Positions 33,877-45,388 of a DNA stretch of 64,000 nucleotides are shown one piece after another (position 1 is the first letter of the stretch; the number at the start of each line of letters is the position of its first letter). A model generated the notes under the pieces. That model did not search any database. It had not been told where the DNA came from and saw nothing but the letters and a program-made list of their open reading frames with translations. Source of the stretch: Capitulum mitella (Eukaryota; Arthropoda; Thecostraca; Pollicipedomorpha; Pollicipedidae); assembly GCA_030062745.1 (NCBI GenBank), contig CP099848.1, forward strand, positions 5,201,685 to 5,265,684, read 5' to 3'. Both the position numbers and the translations under genes were made by a program.

Positions 33877-33965
33877 CCGTCTATACACCTGACTGGACAT
33901 TAGGCCGTCTGTACTCCTTACACTGGACATCAGGCCGTCCATGCTCCTGACTCCGGGCCAATGCT
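33877..33965. repeat. 30-bp minisatellite, right part
   Basis: The array interrupted at 33606 resumes with the second copy of the target site and continues for about three diverged units ending near 33965. Confidence 0.85.
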
Positions 33966-34999
33966 CAGGTCGCTCTGTCTCTGACACTGAACACGGTGCG
34001 GCTGCAGCCCAGATACAGCCCTGATACTGGCCACTGCTCGGTCCTGTCCCCGATTCTGATCGCAGGCCGACTGGCCCGGCCACTCCGGGCAGATCCTATC
34101 GGGCCGATTACGGAGGCTGGCGACACCGTCTGCGGTCAGAGCGCTCCAGGTTATCGGGATCTGGACTGTGCAGTCGCGTTACAAACAATAGGGGTTACCG
34201 GGAAGACACCTGTGAGACCGCTGCACACGGCGAACCGCCCTGGGGCAAAGAAATTGGGTCGCCGCCTGGACCCGAGCAGACCTGTCTCTCGCGTGAAGGA
34301 AGATTTTTGCGGAAAACTGCGCCCGGCGACATTAAACAATGCCCTATAACTGTGGCGCAGTGGGATTATCGGCCACAATTTGTGCCCACTAGCCTCAGTT
34401 GCGAGAAATGAGAGGGCTGGCTCGGCACATCAGCTGATCACGAGAAGGAACATCCACAGCTGAGCGGGCTAGTGAGTTGACGTGAAAAGCTTTACCATCT
34501 TCACATTACACGATTTCCTCGTGAATTATTCCGCAATGAAAACTTGGTGAATCTAAGTTTTCTCTTTTAAATACTCACTTCAACATCCTTTTGCGTTAGA
34601 AAGTAGATATCAAGCAGCTGTCGCGGTGGTCTGACCACCTTGTGCAGACGTTCTAGTTGAGCCTCTCGTCAGCCTCAGCGTGGGAGGATTTACGAGGTGT
34701 CCATTGGAGCGAGAGCTCCTGAACCTGTCCGTGGTGACGGCGCCGGCGCCAGGCGGCGTCATCCGAGAGGGCCGCTCCCCGGCCGTCTCGGGGGCGTGAG
34801 CTCGGGAAGTCGTGCAGTCTGCCCAGGGACGGGCCGGTCCCGGCCGGGCAGAGCCGGGCACGAGACGCCGTCTCTGGGTGGCAACCGCCAGACTTGCCAG
34901 ACTCCCTCCGGCTCCTAGACCGGAGCCACATTCCAGCCCACGTTGCTGGGCCCATTAACATTCCCCCCATCGGGGCTCAGGTCCCACGGCTGAGCCTAA
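33966..34999. other. Intergenic, no gene seen
   Basis: GC-moderate, with an AT-richer part at 34.48-34.62 kb. No domain, RNA gene or transposon was recognised. Confidence 0.45.
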
Positions 35000-35968
35000 G
35001 ACTGCTGGTCGGTTATATTGGTCATGTGTGTGGGTTGATCGTTGCTGGTCAGTTTCATGGCCAGTTCGGTGGCCAGCAGCACAGGTCATCTGCATTGGTT
35101 AGGTGTGTTGGCCGAATGTGTTGGTCAGTTGTATTGATCGGCTGTATTGGTCGCTGTACTGGCCAAATGTAACGGTCGGCTGTATTTGTCATCTGTATTG
35201 GTCAAGTGTGGTGGTCCGCTATATTGTTCGGCTGTATTGGCTGTATTAATCGGCTGCATTAGTCGGCTATATTGGCTGCATTGATCGGCTGTATCGGCTG
35301 TATTGGCCGGGTGTATTGGCCGGCCGTATTGGCTGTACTGGCCGGCTGTATTGACTGTATTGGTCGGCTGTACTGGCCGGTTGTATTGGCTGTATTGGTC
35401 GGCTGTACTGGCCGGCTGTACTGGCTGTATTGGTCGGCTGTACTGGCCGGCTGTATTGACTGTATTGGTCGGCTGTACTGGCCGGCTGTACTGGCTGTAT
35501 TGGCTGTATTGGTCGGCTTTACTGGCCGGCTGTATTGGCTGTATTGGCTGTGTTGGTCGGCTGTATTGGCTGTATTGGCTGTATTGGCTGTATTGGTCGG
35601 CTGTACTGGCTGTATTGGCTGTATTGGTCGGCTTTACTGGCCGGCTGTATTGGCTGTATTGGCTGTATTGGTCGGCTGTATTGGCTGTATTGGCTGTATT
35701 GGCTGTATTGGTCGGCTGTATTGGCTGTATTGGTCGGCTGTATTGGCTGTATTGGCTGTATTGGCTGTATTGGTCGGCTGTATTGGCTGTATTGGCTGTA
35801 TTAGCTGTATTGGCTGTATTGGCTGTATTGGCTGTATTGGTCGGCTGTACTGGCTGTATTGGCTGTATTGGTCGGCTTTACTGGCCGGCTGTATTGGCTG
35901 TATTGGCTGTATTGGCTGTACTGGCTGTATTAGCTGTATTGGCTGTGTTGGTCGGCGGCCGTGGTCCG
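35000..35968. repeat. Minisatellite of mixed 9-bp and 13-bp units, nearly 1 kb
   Basis: Two interchangeable modules alternate: 9-bp CTGTATTGG and 13-bp CTGTATTGGTCGG or CTGTACTGGCCGG. The first 250 bp are diverged (GGTCAGTTGTATTGATC type) and the array becomes very regular from about 35280. None of the plus-strand frames meets a stop for hundreds of codons, and each 13-bp module shifts the frame, so the translation cycles through VLAVLA, CIGCIG and LYWLYW. The overlapping 267- and 279-codon frames are therefore artefacts. Confidence 0.95.
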
Positions 35969-38276
35969 TCGTGCTACAGGAAGCTCCGGCAGCTGCCGCG
36001 GCGGCCAGGCGCGGCCGGCCGCCGGCGCCGCAGCTGTCCGCCGGCCGGACGCCGCCAGGTGACGGCCGCCCGTGACGTCACCGGCCGGCAGCTGCCGCGC
36101 GCCCGCCTCGTTACGCCGCTTGTTCGGGCGCCACGCCTGTGACGCGCACGGCGACGCGTCGCGCCGCGCCGCCGCCGCCGATACGATCGCGGCGCACGTG
36201 CCGGCGGCGGCGGCGCCGCGCCGCGCCGCCAATAAGAGCGATAGCGTCACGATGCGTGTCAATTTCGAGCGCGGCCCGGACGGCCGACGTGGCCGACCCA
36301 TCGATTCTCCGGAGACGGTGCCGCGTCGCCGGTGCCGATCGTCGCCGCGTCGGACGCCGTGGAAATTGGCCGCTCGCTCCGACGCGCGGCCGGCGGGCGG
36401 CACGGGCGGCCGCTGCGACACGTCGGCTGTCGGACATCGCCCGGGGCTCGCGGCACCGCGGCCACGGACGCCTGCCGTGCCGGGCGCGCCGTTTGCCACT
36501 GGTATCGAACACTTAGTGTGTGTGTCGGGGGAGGGGAGCGCGGGTTGCCCGTCCTCGCCATTGTGAGCCATTGCGAGATTTGCGCGCTGCCGACTGAGCT
36601 GTACATGACGCCCGCAGGAGTGAGTTTTGCTTGCTACCGACGGCTGCCTTCTGACCTAGGCCGGGGCCTGTTAGCCGTAGGCGCCTCGTGAGTTTTCAGT
36701 GCATGATGTGAGTTTCCTCCAGTAATGAGGGTCAGAACCGTGCAAAATGAACCGAGGCCAGAGAATCGCTTTCCGGCTGTAATTATGCACGATGAAGCGG
36801 GCTGATAGCTGACGGCGGCCGTCCGATGAGGGGGCTGACGGCTGATAGGGGCGGTCCGATGAGGGGCTGATGGCCGATGAGGGCCGAGCTTCCGCAGCCT
36901 CTGACGGCCGGAGTGAGACATTAGCCGGCCGAGCGGCGCGCTGATGGCGCCTTTCTCTGGTGGCGCGCTCGGCCGGCCGGCGACGGTCCGCTGGAGGTGG
37001 CGTCAGAGGCCGCCGGCCCTCGCGGAAGGTGCACACCGTGCAATGCCCCTCCGGCGGAGACGTGTGCCCGGCGGCGGCGTTCCCACGGTCAGAGGGGAGG
37101 GCCGGATCGATCGCCGCGCCATTCAGACGGCTGCCGATAAGATCAGAATTTCAAACGCGCCCGTATTGCATGCTGGTGCAGGGGCTCCTTCCGTCAGCGT
37201 CACCCCACCGTTGATCTCTTGCCCAGCAGGTCGTGACGGCGTCACTATAGTGCCGCTGTGCTGTCGAGGAGCAGTACGTGACATAGGTGTGTGTGTCATC
37301 ATATTAAAACACAACGCGTTTATTTGATCCATGTACGTGGAGAAAGTTTTAGTAGAAAAGGCAAGTTCAAATGTCCTGTTTCTCGTCTAACTGTTCCAAT
37401 CATCCCAATCCCTCCAATAATTTAAGGAATGGGATTTTTCGACGACATAATGATACCTGTTCTTTCTCGTCAAAATGCTCCTGCATCTCCAGATGTTTAT
37501 AGAAAACTGTTTAATACTCGTGAGTTAGTCCTACACTTATACTGATGTCCTCCACTTCTACTGATGTGTTTTGTGATGACACTGAAGCAAGTTTTTTGAG
37601 TTGCACTGTTAGCCGTCTATGGCACGAGAGAAGTTTCAGTCAGAGTTTTTCAACAACAAAAGCGCAAAACCAGTAAAAAGTTATCTGATCGGAAAAGCAG
37701 CGAGCTCGATGCTGCAGTTAAACATGAGGTTGCAGTAATGATCCAAGGAGAAAACTTTGTCGGCTCTGCCGCGGGCAAAGTTCTGCTTTGTTTTCTTGTG
37801 TTTTGGCTCCGTCAGACCTCATTTCCACTTTTGCTACACGACTTCAAACACATGCATTATCGATCGCGAATGCATAGTCCCAAAATCCCCTGGAATTGCG
37901 TGGCAGAACCGAAATGATGCATTGCCCATGAAACGTTATGAATAGAATAAGAATAAATTGGCGTCGAGAAAACAAATGCTAAATGCTGGGCATCGAAACA
38001 GAGTCAGGCTGAAAGAGACCTATGGCAGTTTCAGACGCTGTTCAAACTGCCGGGGGACCCGTGTGAACTCGTCAATAGGCCACAACGGGCGTTACGGATG
38101 GATTAGTGCTCGTTCCACGGGCAGGGGCAGGTGGTCAGGCACGTGCACACTCCACAGACCGCTGCGCAACACGGACACCGTGCTCAGTCGGCCGGCGCGC
38201 CGCAGCGGGCCCTTATTGCACGAGGCGTGCCACATCTGTTTACCACGCAGCCACCGGCCCCACCACGAACGTCGCT
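35969..38276. other. Intergenic, no gene seen
   Basis: Extremely GC-rich and CpG-dense at 35.97-36.5 kb, with a perfect TGACGTCA at 36073-36080. A weak GATGAGGGGCTGA tandem echo lies at about 36795-36890. AT-rich sequence at 37.27-37.98 kb has only short frames. No domain was recognised. Confidence 0.5.
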
Positions 38277-38486
38277 GGAGCGGGAGATGTCCTGGTTCAC
38301 GCTGCGAACTGTCACAGGAGCCGAAGATGTCGTGTATCACGCCACTGTCACGAGAGCGAGAAGTGTCCTGTTTCACGCCGCGGACTGTCACGAGAGCGAG
38401 AGATGCCCTGGTCCGCGTCGCGTGCTGTCAGAGAGCGGGAAATGTCCTGGTTCATGCCGCAGACTGTCACGAAGGTGGGAAACGCC
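38277..38486. repeat. Minisatellite, about 40 bp unit, about 5 copies
   Basis: The unit is GAGCGAGAAGTGTCCTGTTTC then ACGCCGCGGACTGTCACGA, with substitutions and small indels. The frames through it on the plus strand are repeat-derived. Confidence 0.85.
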
Positions 38487-39672
38487 AGACCAGGACCTAC
38501 TGTCTTCCCGGACGGACCGGCAATCCGTCATCACTCCTCGGTCGGCCGGCTGGCCGTGTCACCTGCAGCTCAGCGAGATCTGTCCGTCGGCAGCGCCCCG
38601 ACCTCCGCGTCAGACCTTTCCGTGACCTGGGACTGGGGAATGACTCGCAGATGGATAGCCCGGGACAACGGATGGATGGCGTGCGGTTAATGACCGGTTA
38701 GGGTTGCTAGACTCCTTGCAACAGGGGCGAGGCGGTCTCAGTCTTTGGGTATCAACACAATGTTCAGTGAAGTCTCATTCTTATTTCGGGGTCAATTTGT
38801 TGCTGTTTTCGGAGAGCCCAGATTCATACTTTCACAATTTTCTTGAGCACAGGGGCGGAACATGGGCACGGTTATGTTGCGCTTCAAGCGAAGTCTTGAT
38901 TCCAAGCAAGGACACTGGGCATGTGGGTTATGCCAGCCAATCACGTATCAATCAACAGATGCCATTCCCTTGGATTTCGAGTCGGCGTGTTCATCTTGGT
39001 TTAGCGGGCTCGAATAACCCACTATAAATCTACATATCAGGCCCAGATGGGGCCTCCGGTCGGACGGGCACTGCACCTGGTAAGCCACGTGAGAACAATT
39101 CGTGCTGGCACCCGGGAGCGTCCCATCCAGCGATGCAAATCATCAAAAAGCGCACTTTTGGTGTCTGGAGCTGTACCCTGTCGGATGACATCACTTCCAG
39201 CAGAGATCACGGCGGAGCGACGGCAGAGCGAGCTCAGACGCCGGCCGAGTCGGCGCTGAGCAGATTGCGGTCCGCCGACAACAAAAATCGCTGATGGGAT
39301 CGTGATGCTTCAGACGGCGAGGACGGTAGTGACGTCATCGGGCAGAGGACGTTCGGAGATTCGGCGGCGCATTTCTGCCGGCGTTCGTGCGCTCGGAATG
39401 ACCGCCCCGCGTGATCAGCACGGGGCGTCCGAGCCGTGAGGTCCTGACTTCAGCATGGATTAAAAGCAATCAAGTCGCCGGCCTGATGAGTCCAATTACG
39501 CCGACCAAAAAGTGGCATTGGGCCATTTTTGCCATCATTTGTTCGCCGACTAATGTGAAACATGACTGGACGTTGGTGGGCATTGTAGGGACTGGCAAAA
39601 ACGGCCGGCCGACCGGCTGCCAGCTGACAAATGGAGCGGCCGCCGCCCCGCCGGCCAGGGGTGGTCCGCCCC
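38487..39672. other. Intergenic, no gene seen
   Basis: Mixed composition, AT-richer at 38.7-39.05 kb. A perfect TGACGTCA lies at 39330-39337. No gene, RNA or transposon was recognised. Confidence 0.45.
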
Positions 39673-39878
39673 AGCACCGCAGACCAGGGGAGCCCGTGCC
39701 GCACCTCTCCCACCGCCACAGACCAGGGGAGCCCCTACCACATCTCTGCCACCGCCACAGACCAGGGGAGCCCGAGCCACACCTCTTTCACCACCGGAGT
39801 CAAGGGGAGCCCCTACCACCTCTCTCCCACCGCCGTAGACCAAGGGAGCCCGTGCCTCTTCCACTGCCGCACACCAGG
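39673..39878. repeat. Minisatellite, 39 bp unit, about 5 copies
   Basis: The unit is CCCACCGCCACAGACCAGGG then GAGCCCCTACCACATCTCT. It is 13 codons long, so it stays open on both strands (104-177 codon frames). The products are His/Pro/Gly-rich repeats with no known domain. Confidence 0.9.
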
Positions 39879-40513
39879 CGGTCAGCTGGTGGCCGCCTGC
39901 CGATTCATTTCTCGGGTGCAGCCGGAAGACAGGCGGGAGACTGAGCGGTATTTTACATTGTGACGGGACCGTGACGGAAGCTGACGGGAACGGTGACAGA
40001 CGGTGACAGGGACGGTGACAAGCGTTGTTTTATATGGACCACCATCATCGGGGTCCGAAGATGTAACAGCATTGCGTTTCAGCTTAGCTCTGCGCCTAAC
40101 CATGATCTATAGCTAAGCTGAAAGAACGCTGGTTTTCCTGTCCTGGAACGGCAGACGACCGACTGAGGCCTAGCGAGACACACGACTTGACTCGGCACTG
40201 GACACCTGAGCCCAAGAGGCTGTGCGTCCTGACTCACGAAAAAGAAACAAACTGTCCTGGAACGGCAGGTTCGTGTTGATCCCCGGTCCGCGGGCCGGTT
40301 GGCAGCTGGCCAGTTGCGGGTCATCACGACCACCGCACGTTCGTGCCGTATCCTTGACGGCACGTTAAACTTTCGCCAGAAAATCGTCCGTTGCCTCGAA
40401 TCCGTTACCTCCGCTGACTTGGAGGTCCCGCCCCCCCCCCCCCCCCTCCCGGCTGGCAGGACCAGTTTGGAACGGATCTAACCCTTCTCCCAGCAACTCC
40501 CGGCGGCCGCCCC
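39879..40513. other. Intergenic; diverged dispersed repeat and a small hairpin, no gene seen
   Basis: A short ACGGTGACAGGG repeat lies at about 39965-40022. A perfect 12-bp inverted repeat, TTCAGCTTAGCT ... AGCTAAGCTGAA, lies at about 40078-40122. TGTCCTGGAACGGCAG appears at about 40138 and 40253. The segment 40145-40235, ending in CCCAAGAGGCTGTGCGTCCT, has a diverged relative near 50960-51045. A C16 run lies at 40431-40446. Confidence 0.5.
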
Positions 40514-41123
40514 TCCCCCGGGACCTGCGAGTCAGTTTGTTCCGGTGGCCTCTCCGCCCCCGGACCTGTACCCGTCATTGTGGTACGGTGGACTCTCCAT
40601 CTCCAGACCTACCGTCAGTGTGGTACGGTGGCCTCTCCATCTCCAGACCTACCGTCAGTGCGGTACGGTGGCCTCTCCACCCCGGACCTGCACGTCAGTG
40701 TGGTACGGTGGTCTCTCCACCCCGGACCTGCACACGTCATTGTGGTACGGTGGCCTCTCCACCCGGACCTGTACACGTCAGTGCGGTACGGTGGCCTCTC
40801 CACCCCGGACCTGCACGTCAGTGTGGTACGGTGGCCTCTCCACCCCGGACCTGTACCCGTCATTGTGGTACGGTGGCCTCTCCACCCGGACCTGTACACG
40901 TCAGTGCGGTACGGTGGCCTCTCCACCCCGGACCTGTACCCGTCATTGTGGTACGGTGGCCTCTCCACCCCGGACCTGCACGTCAGTGTGGCACGGTGGC
41001 CTCTCCACCCCGGACCTGTACCTGTCATTGTGGTACGGTGGCCTCTCCATCTCCAGACCTACCGTCAGTGTGGTACGGCGGCCTCTCCATCCCGGGACTT
41101 GCACCCGTCAGCGTAGGACGGCC
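40514..41123. repeat. Minisatellite, 40-42 bp unit, about 14 copies
   Basis: The unit is GTACGGTGGCCTCTCCACCC then CGGACCTGCACGTCAGTGTG. Variants carry ATCTCCAGACCTACC or an extra TACCC. Because 40-42 bp shifts the frame irregularly and stops are absent, three plus-strand frames and one minus-strand frame stay open over most of the array. Confidence 0.95.
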
Positions 41124-44100
41124 TGTGAGAGGGCCTGAGCTCGGTGGAAGCTCGGCGAGAGGGTCCGGCGGCGGCCGGCTCAGACCGTGGGCCCGCTCAG
41201 ACCGCGCGGCCAACAGCGTCGGCACGCGCGGACACCGCGGACGGCGAACAATTGGCGCGGGGCTGTCTTATCTACCCGAGCGCGGCTCACAAATTGGAAA
41301 CTGGCATTCCTCGGGGTGCGCGTGGCGCGGAATTCGGAGCATATGGCCGGGAGAGATTGGGGGCCGTCCGCGCCATTTTCATTCATCACGCTCGCACACA
41401 AGCAAACACTTCCCGCCTAATTTACGTGTTTATTTGCTGTTGTGCGCGCTGGATTTTGGCGCCAAGCCGACCGTGCCAAACCCACAAGGAAATGGCGGGG
41501 ACCATTGACCGGGTTCCTTGAACGACGCGCTCTGGCGGACGCCGGTGCGGAGACGGGTCGATGGCGGTGGTTCTCCTGGCTGCCGCCTTCAGCGCAGCAA
41601 TAACAAAGCGTGAGCATTTTCTTGAGTGTGCGTTTTTTTAACGAAAGGCACTTTTAACGGACACTGAGCTATTCGAAAACAGCTAACACTACTTCTCCGG
41701 CGTAAGCTGAAGAACATTAATTCAGCTGTCGAAACCGTCAATGACAGATATTCAGACCAGGCTGAGTTTTTTCTCAGTCATCCGTTTACGCCACACGACT
41801 ACACAGAGTTCCAATGGCGCGACCAATGGAGCGACAAAGCTGGTCTGGCCGGACCTTACACATTCCACCCTTTCCAGTCTCACGCACCGAGCTCTCTCCA
41901 TTGCTGTCTGGGGACAGTTCAGGGGTCCTTTTGACGGCGGGTTCAGCGTGGCCGCCAGTAGCGGTGGCGGCAGCGCCGGTGACCATGTTTTGCCCGACTC
42001 ACCATTGACGGTGCCCGGGTAGCCATTCACGGGGGGCGCCCGCCGCGGGAGGCGAACCCGTCTCTGTCGCCGGCGCCGCCCCGAAAATCGGCTAACGGTG
42101 CTCATTGTCGGCCCCGGCCGTCTGGGGACGGCCGCTGAATGGGCCGAGTATTTTGGGAGGAGAGCGGCGCGTCGAGCCGCAGGGAGCCGGTCCGCCTGAG
42201 AGGCGGCGGCGTCCGAAACTCGCGGATTAGCCGGGAGTTTTGCCGAACTCTTTGAGTGACTGGCGGCGGCCGTGGCCGCAGAGGCAGCTGGCCGCTGCCG
42301 AGCGCGCTGCCGTCAGGTGCTGGCTGGTCTGGGACGTGAGGCTTGTGCTGTGTTTGACGAAGGTGGACACGTGGATACGTCACCGTGGAACATCAGCAGG
42401 AGTGGACGTCTGCGTCCGACGCTGACGTGCTGGCCGTTGAACTGGCCGGCGACGCCCGTGTGGACGTCTCGCTTGTTCTCTCGGGCGCCAGGACACCAGG
42501 GGACCACGGACGAACACAGAGCGGAACCACGCCCGTCCTGGCGGGCGAACCCGGTCCTCCCCAGAGGCGCTGTCGGCTGAATTCCAGCCCAGGCTGAGCA
42601 GGGGGCCGGAGGCGTCGCTGCGCTCAGGGAATGCCGGCCGGCCGGCGCAAATATTGACGACAGTCCGGCCGCCTCCGAGCCACGCTACCCCTGCTCCGGC
42701 CGCCAGCGGAAGTGGTCAGCTGGGTGGGCGAACCTCCTCACCCCAGCGAGGAAGGACCCCGGCCCTCCGCCTCAGTCAGCTGAGTCCTGCTGAGCAGGAG
42801 ACAGGACTCCGGCTCGGCGGCTGGGATGGGAACAGACTAATCGACCAGGATGCAGGATCCCGGCCTAACCGCCGGACACGTTCAATAAATTTTTAATCTT
42901 TTGCAAAATAAACATTATAATATTCCAAAGGTCATTCCATCTGTGTCGTGAGCTGGCAGGGAACCGTTGCCTTGTATCTATCAGCATGACAATAAGCTTC
43001 TACGAAAGAAACGGTGTTCTTTGGATAACTTTGGAAGTGACCATTGTCTTCAAAACATATGGTATGGAATTCACACGAGACTTGCTCATCGCTGCATAGG
43101 GAAAAACCTTGCTATCGAACAGCGCTGGTGAATCACTCGGTAAGCCGTGAGATCCCAGCGCCGTCATCACGTGACTCGTCCTAACCGGCGACACGGGCTG
43201 ACCAAATAAGAGGTGTGTTGCCCGCACCGCAGGCGCGGCGAGGCGCTGTGAGGCGCGGAGTGACTACACCGATCAGCATGCCTGGAGCATGCAGCTGGGG
43301 ATGTGGGATTTCATTCGGCCAGTCTGTGAGGGGCAGTCTTGCGGTGTGCCGGACCGACGCGTTTAGAGTTCATTTTTAAACAGAAATAGATGTGGCAGAA
43401 GTATGCGTATGAGGCGGGGGTATTGCACGAGGACGCATTCGCCTTCGTTTCTTTCCGAGAGAAAAACACACAAACTCGTTAAATGAGGGAAAGGCGTGCG
43501 CCTTTGACGTCATGATCCATAGACTGCAGGGAAACTGGCTCGGTAAAATTTGCTCTTTCGTATCAGCTACAGCTGGCCACTACCTGTACACCCTCGACAG
43601 CTGTTACAGTAGTTTCGATCAAAGTTGTCATGAATCCCAACGTATCAACTGATGTAGTGTCATGTCTGATGGTAAATGGTAAGAAATAAAGCTGACAAGA
43701 CTGACCTGGCCTAAAATTATTAGAAGGAAGCATGGATAGCGTGGCGCGAACTGCCTGAGCAGGAAGCTACACAAGAAGATCATAAGCATGAAGCATTTGG
43801 CTAATTTCGGTTGGGGCAGCTCGGTCTGCGCCACTCGAGCACGATTCAGAAACATGTGGAGCAGTCGGTCGGGAACCTTGAACTAAATCCTGCCGGACTC
43901 GCGTGCGGTGAGGGAGACGGACATCGCCTGGTCCTGAGCTCATTGTGCGACGAGCCGTCGGCGTAAGCTGACGGCACCGTTAACGCCCGCATCACGGACC
44001 GGGCCGGGATCCGCCCCTCTCACGGGCACGACACGCTGCACCCCGACATGGGAAACCGGGCAACTATTTCGTGAATGCGATAGCTGCTTGGAAAAAATGC

Positions 44101-45101
44101 TTGGCTTCGTCGGTTATGAAGAAGGGGCGCTCGGGTTTTCGTGCTGTTTAGGACCTTGCCTGTTTGCGGCTTTGCAGACCCGATTGAGGGCAGTCGCTGG
44201 CGGAACCAGGGGCAATCATCGGTCAGCAGCTGGGCATCCGGCGCGGACTGCACCAGGACTCATAACGGCGTGTCCCGGACAAACGTTACCGCACCCCACA
44301 TACTGACACGCCAATGAATCACGTGGCAGAGAAGCTTTGACAGCCATCCAGCGTGAGACACCCCACTCGTGGGCCATTCGCTGTTTCCCTTCAGCAAGCT
44401 TTTGGGTCCCGCTTTCAGTCTAAACCACACAAGATGACGTAGACCAGTTCATATTTTGGATCGGTATCTTCGTTTCTGTGTCCATAGCTTGTCAGTTGGC
44501 CAGTCGCCACCTAACTTTATTTCTGCCTCCTGGTTCATTCAGTCGGGGAAGCTCTGGCCAATGGCGTCGCGAGTCCGGGCCAGTCCCGGCGGGCGCCGGA
44601 GCCGGCAGAACCCTTCCGCGGGCCCTTCCTGCGCCAGGAATGCGGCCCCTCCCGGCCGCGCTTTCAAGGCTGTCGGCCGGGCCGGAGCCGGCGTCCGGCG
44701 GGCCGGGGTCCGGGCCCCTCCCGGACGGATCAGGCCCCGGCGCCGGTAAACAGTAATCAGGCGCACAGCCGCCGCGCGGAGGGGCCGGCAGCCGCCGCCG
44801 GCGCCCCTGCCGGTCCCGTCCCCGGTCCTGAGGCTCCGGACCCGCCCGGGGCGAAGGCCGGGCCGAGTGTGACGTCAGATCCAGATCAACATCCGGATCA
44901 CCATTGAGTTAAATATCGCTTCCAGAGACCATGAAAATAGCAAAAGCGAACACAAAATAATCGGCTGCAAGTTTAAAGTTTTGCAGGTGGCCACAATGGA
45001 CCGCACAATTGGTGCAGGCAAGTCCCAATCCGCATGATCCCATCGGAGGATCAGGAATCATGAGATCAACTGCGCTCGGTCGGACGCTCACGTCTGCCTC
45101 C
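41124..45101. other. Intergenic, no gene seen
   Basis: Composition alternates: GC-rich at 41.1-41.35, 41.9-42.85 and 44.57-44.88 kb, AT-richer at 41.6-41.8, 42.88-43.1 and 43.4-43.9 kb. Perfect TGACGTCA sites lie at 43505-43512 and 44870-44877. I found no domain in any frame and no RNA gene. Confidence 0.5.
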
Positions 45102-45146
45102 TCTCCGCCTGTGACGTCTCCGCCTGTGACGTCTCCGCCTGTGACA
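45102..45146. repeat. 15-bp tandem repeat, 3 copies
   Basis: TCTCCGCCTGTGACG is repeated three times, the last copy ending in GTGACA. Each copy contains TGACG. Confidence 0.8.
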
Positions 45147-45388
45147 AGCTGATGACCACAGGACATTGACAGGCTTTCCTCCCATGGCTGGCGAGGCGAT
45201 TCCAATGGTTGAGAGGGTCTGAATCCCCCTTCCCCCACCGGTACTCAAGGAGTTTAACATAAGGCTTATGACAGTAACAAGAAAGAAACGGCCTGAAATC
45301 CACATGGACTCGCCCCCTCCCCCAATAATTCTTGGAAGTCTCCAGCCATGTTTCCTCCCCTTCCGTTTGTGACCAGCTGATGGTCACA
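45131..45388. mobile_element. Possible foldback or MITE-like element
   Basis: The left end TGTGACAAGCTGATGACCACA and the right end TGTGACCAGCTGATGGTCACA (45368-45388) are near-identical palindromes. Inward of them CATGGCTGG near 45183 faces its inverted copy CCAGCCATG near 45340. Flanks TCTCCGCC and CCACCGCC match at 6 of 8 positions. The arms are diverged, no coding capacity is present, and the call is tentative. Confidence 0.35.

Noticed and set aside
35272-36142. Long plus-strand frames (267 and 279 codons) with LYW/VLA/CIG repeats resembling membrane segments
   Set aside because: They are the translation of a 9/13-bp minisatellite that lacks stops in several frames, and the repeat phase shifts within the frame.
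40537-41508. 323-codon plus-strand frame
   Set aside because: It runs through the 40-42-bp array and into GC-rich DNA. Alternative frames on both strands are equally open.
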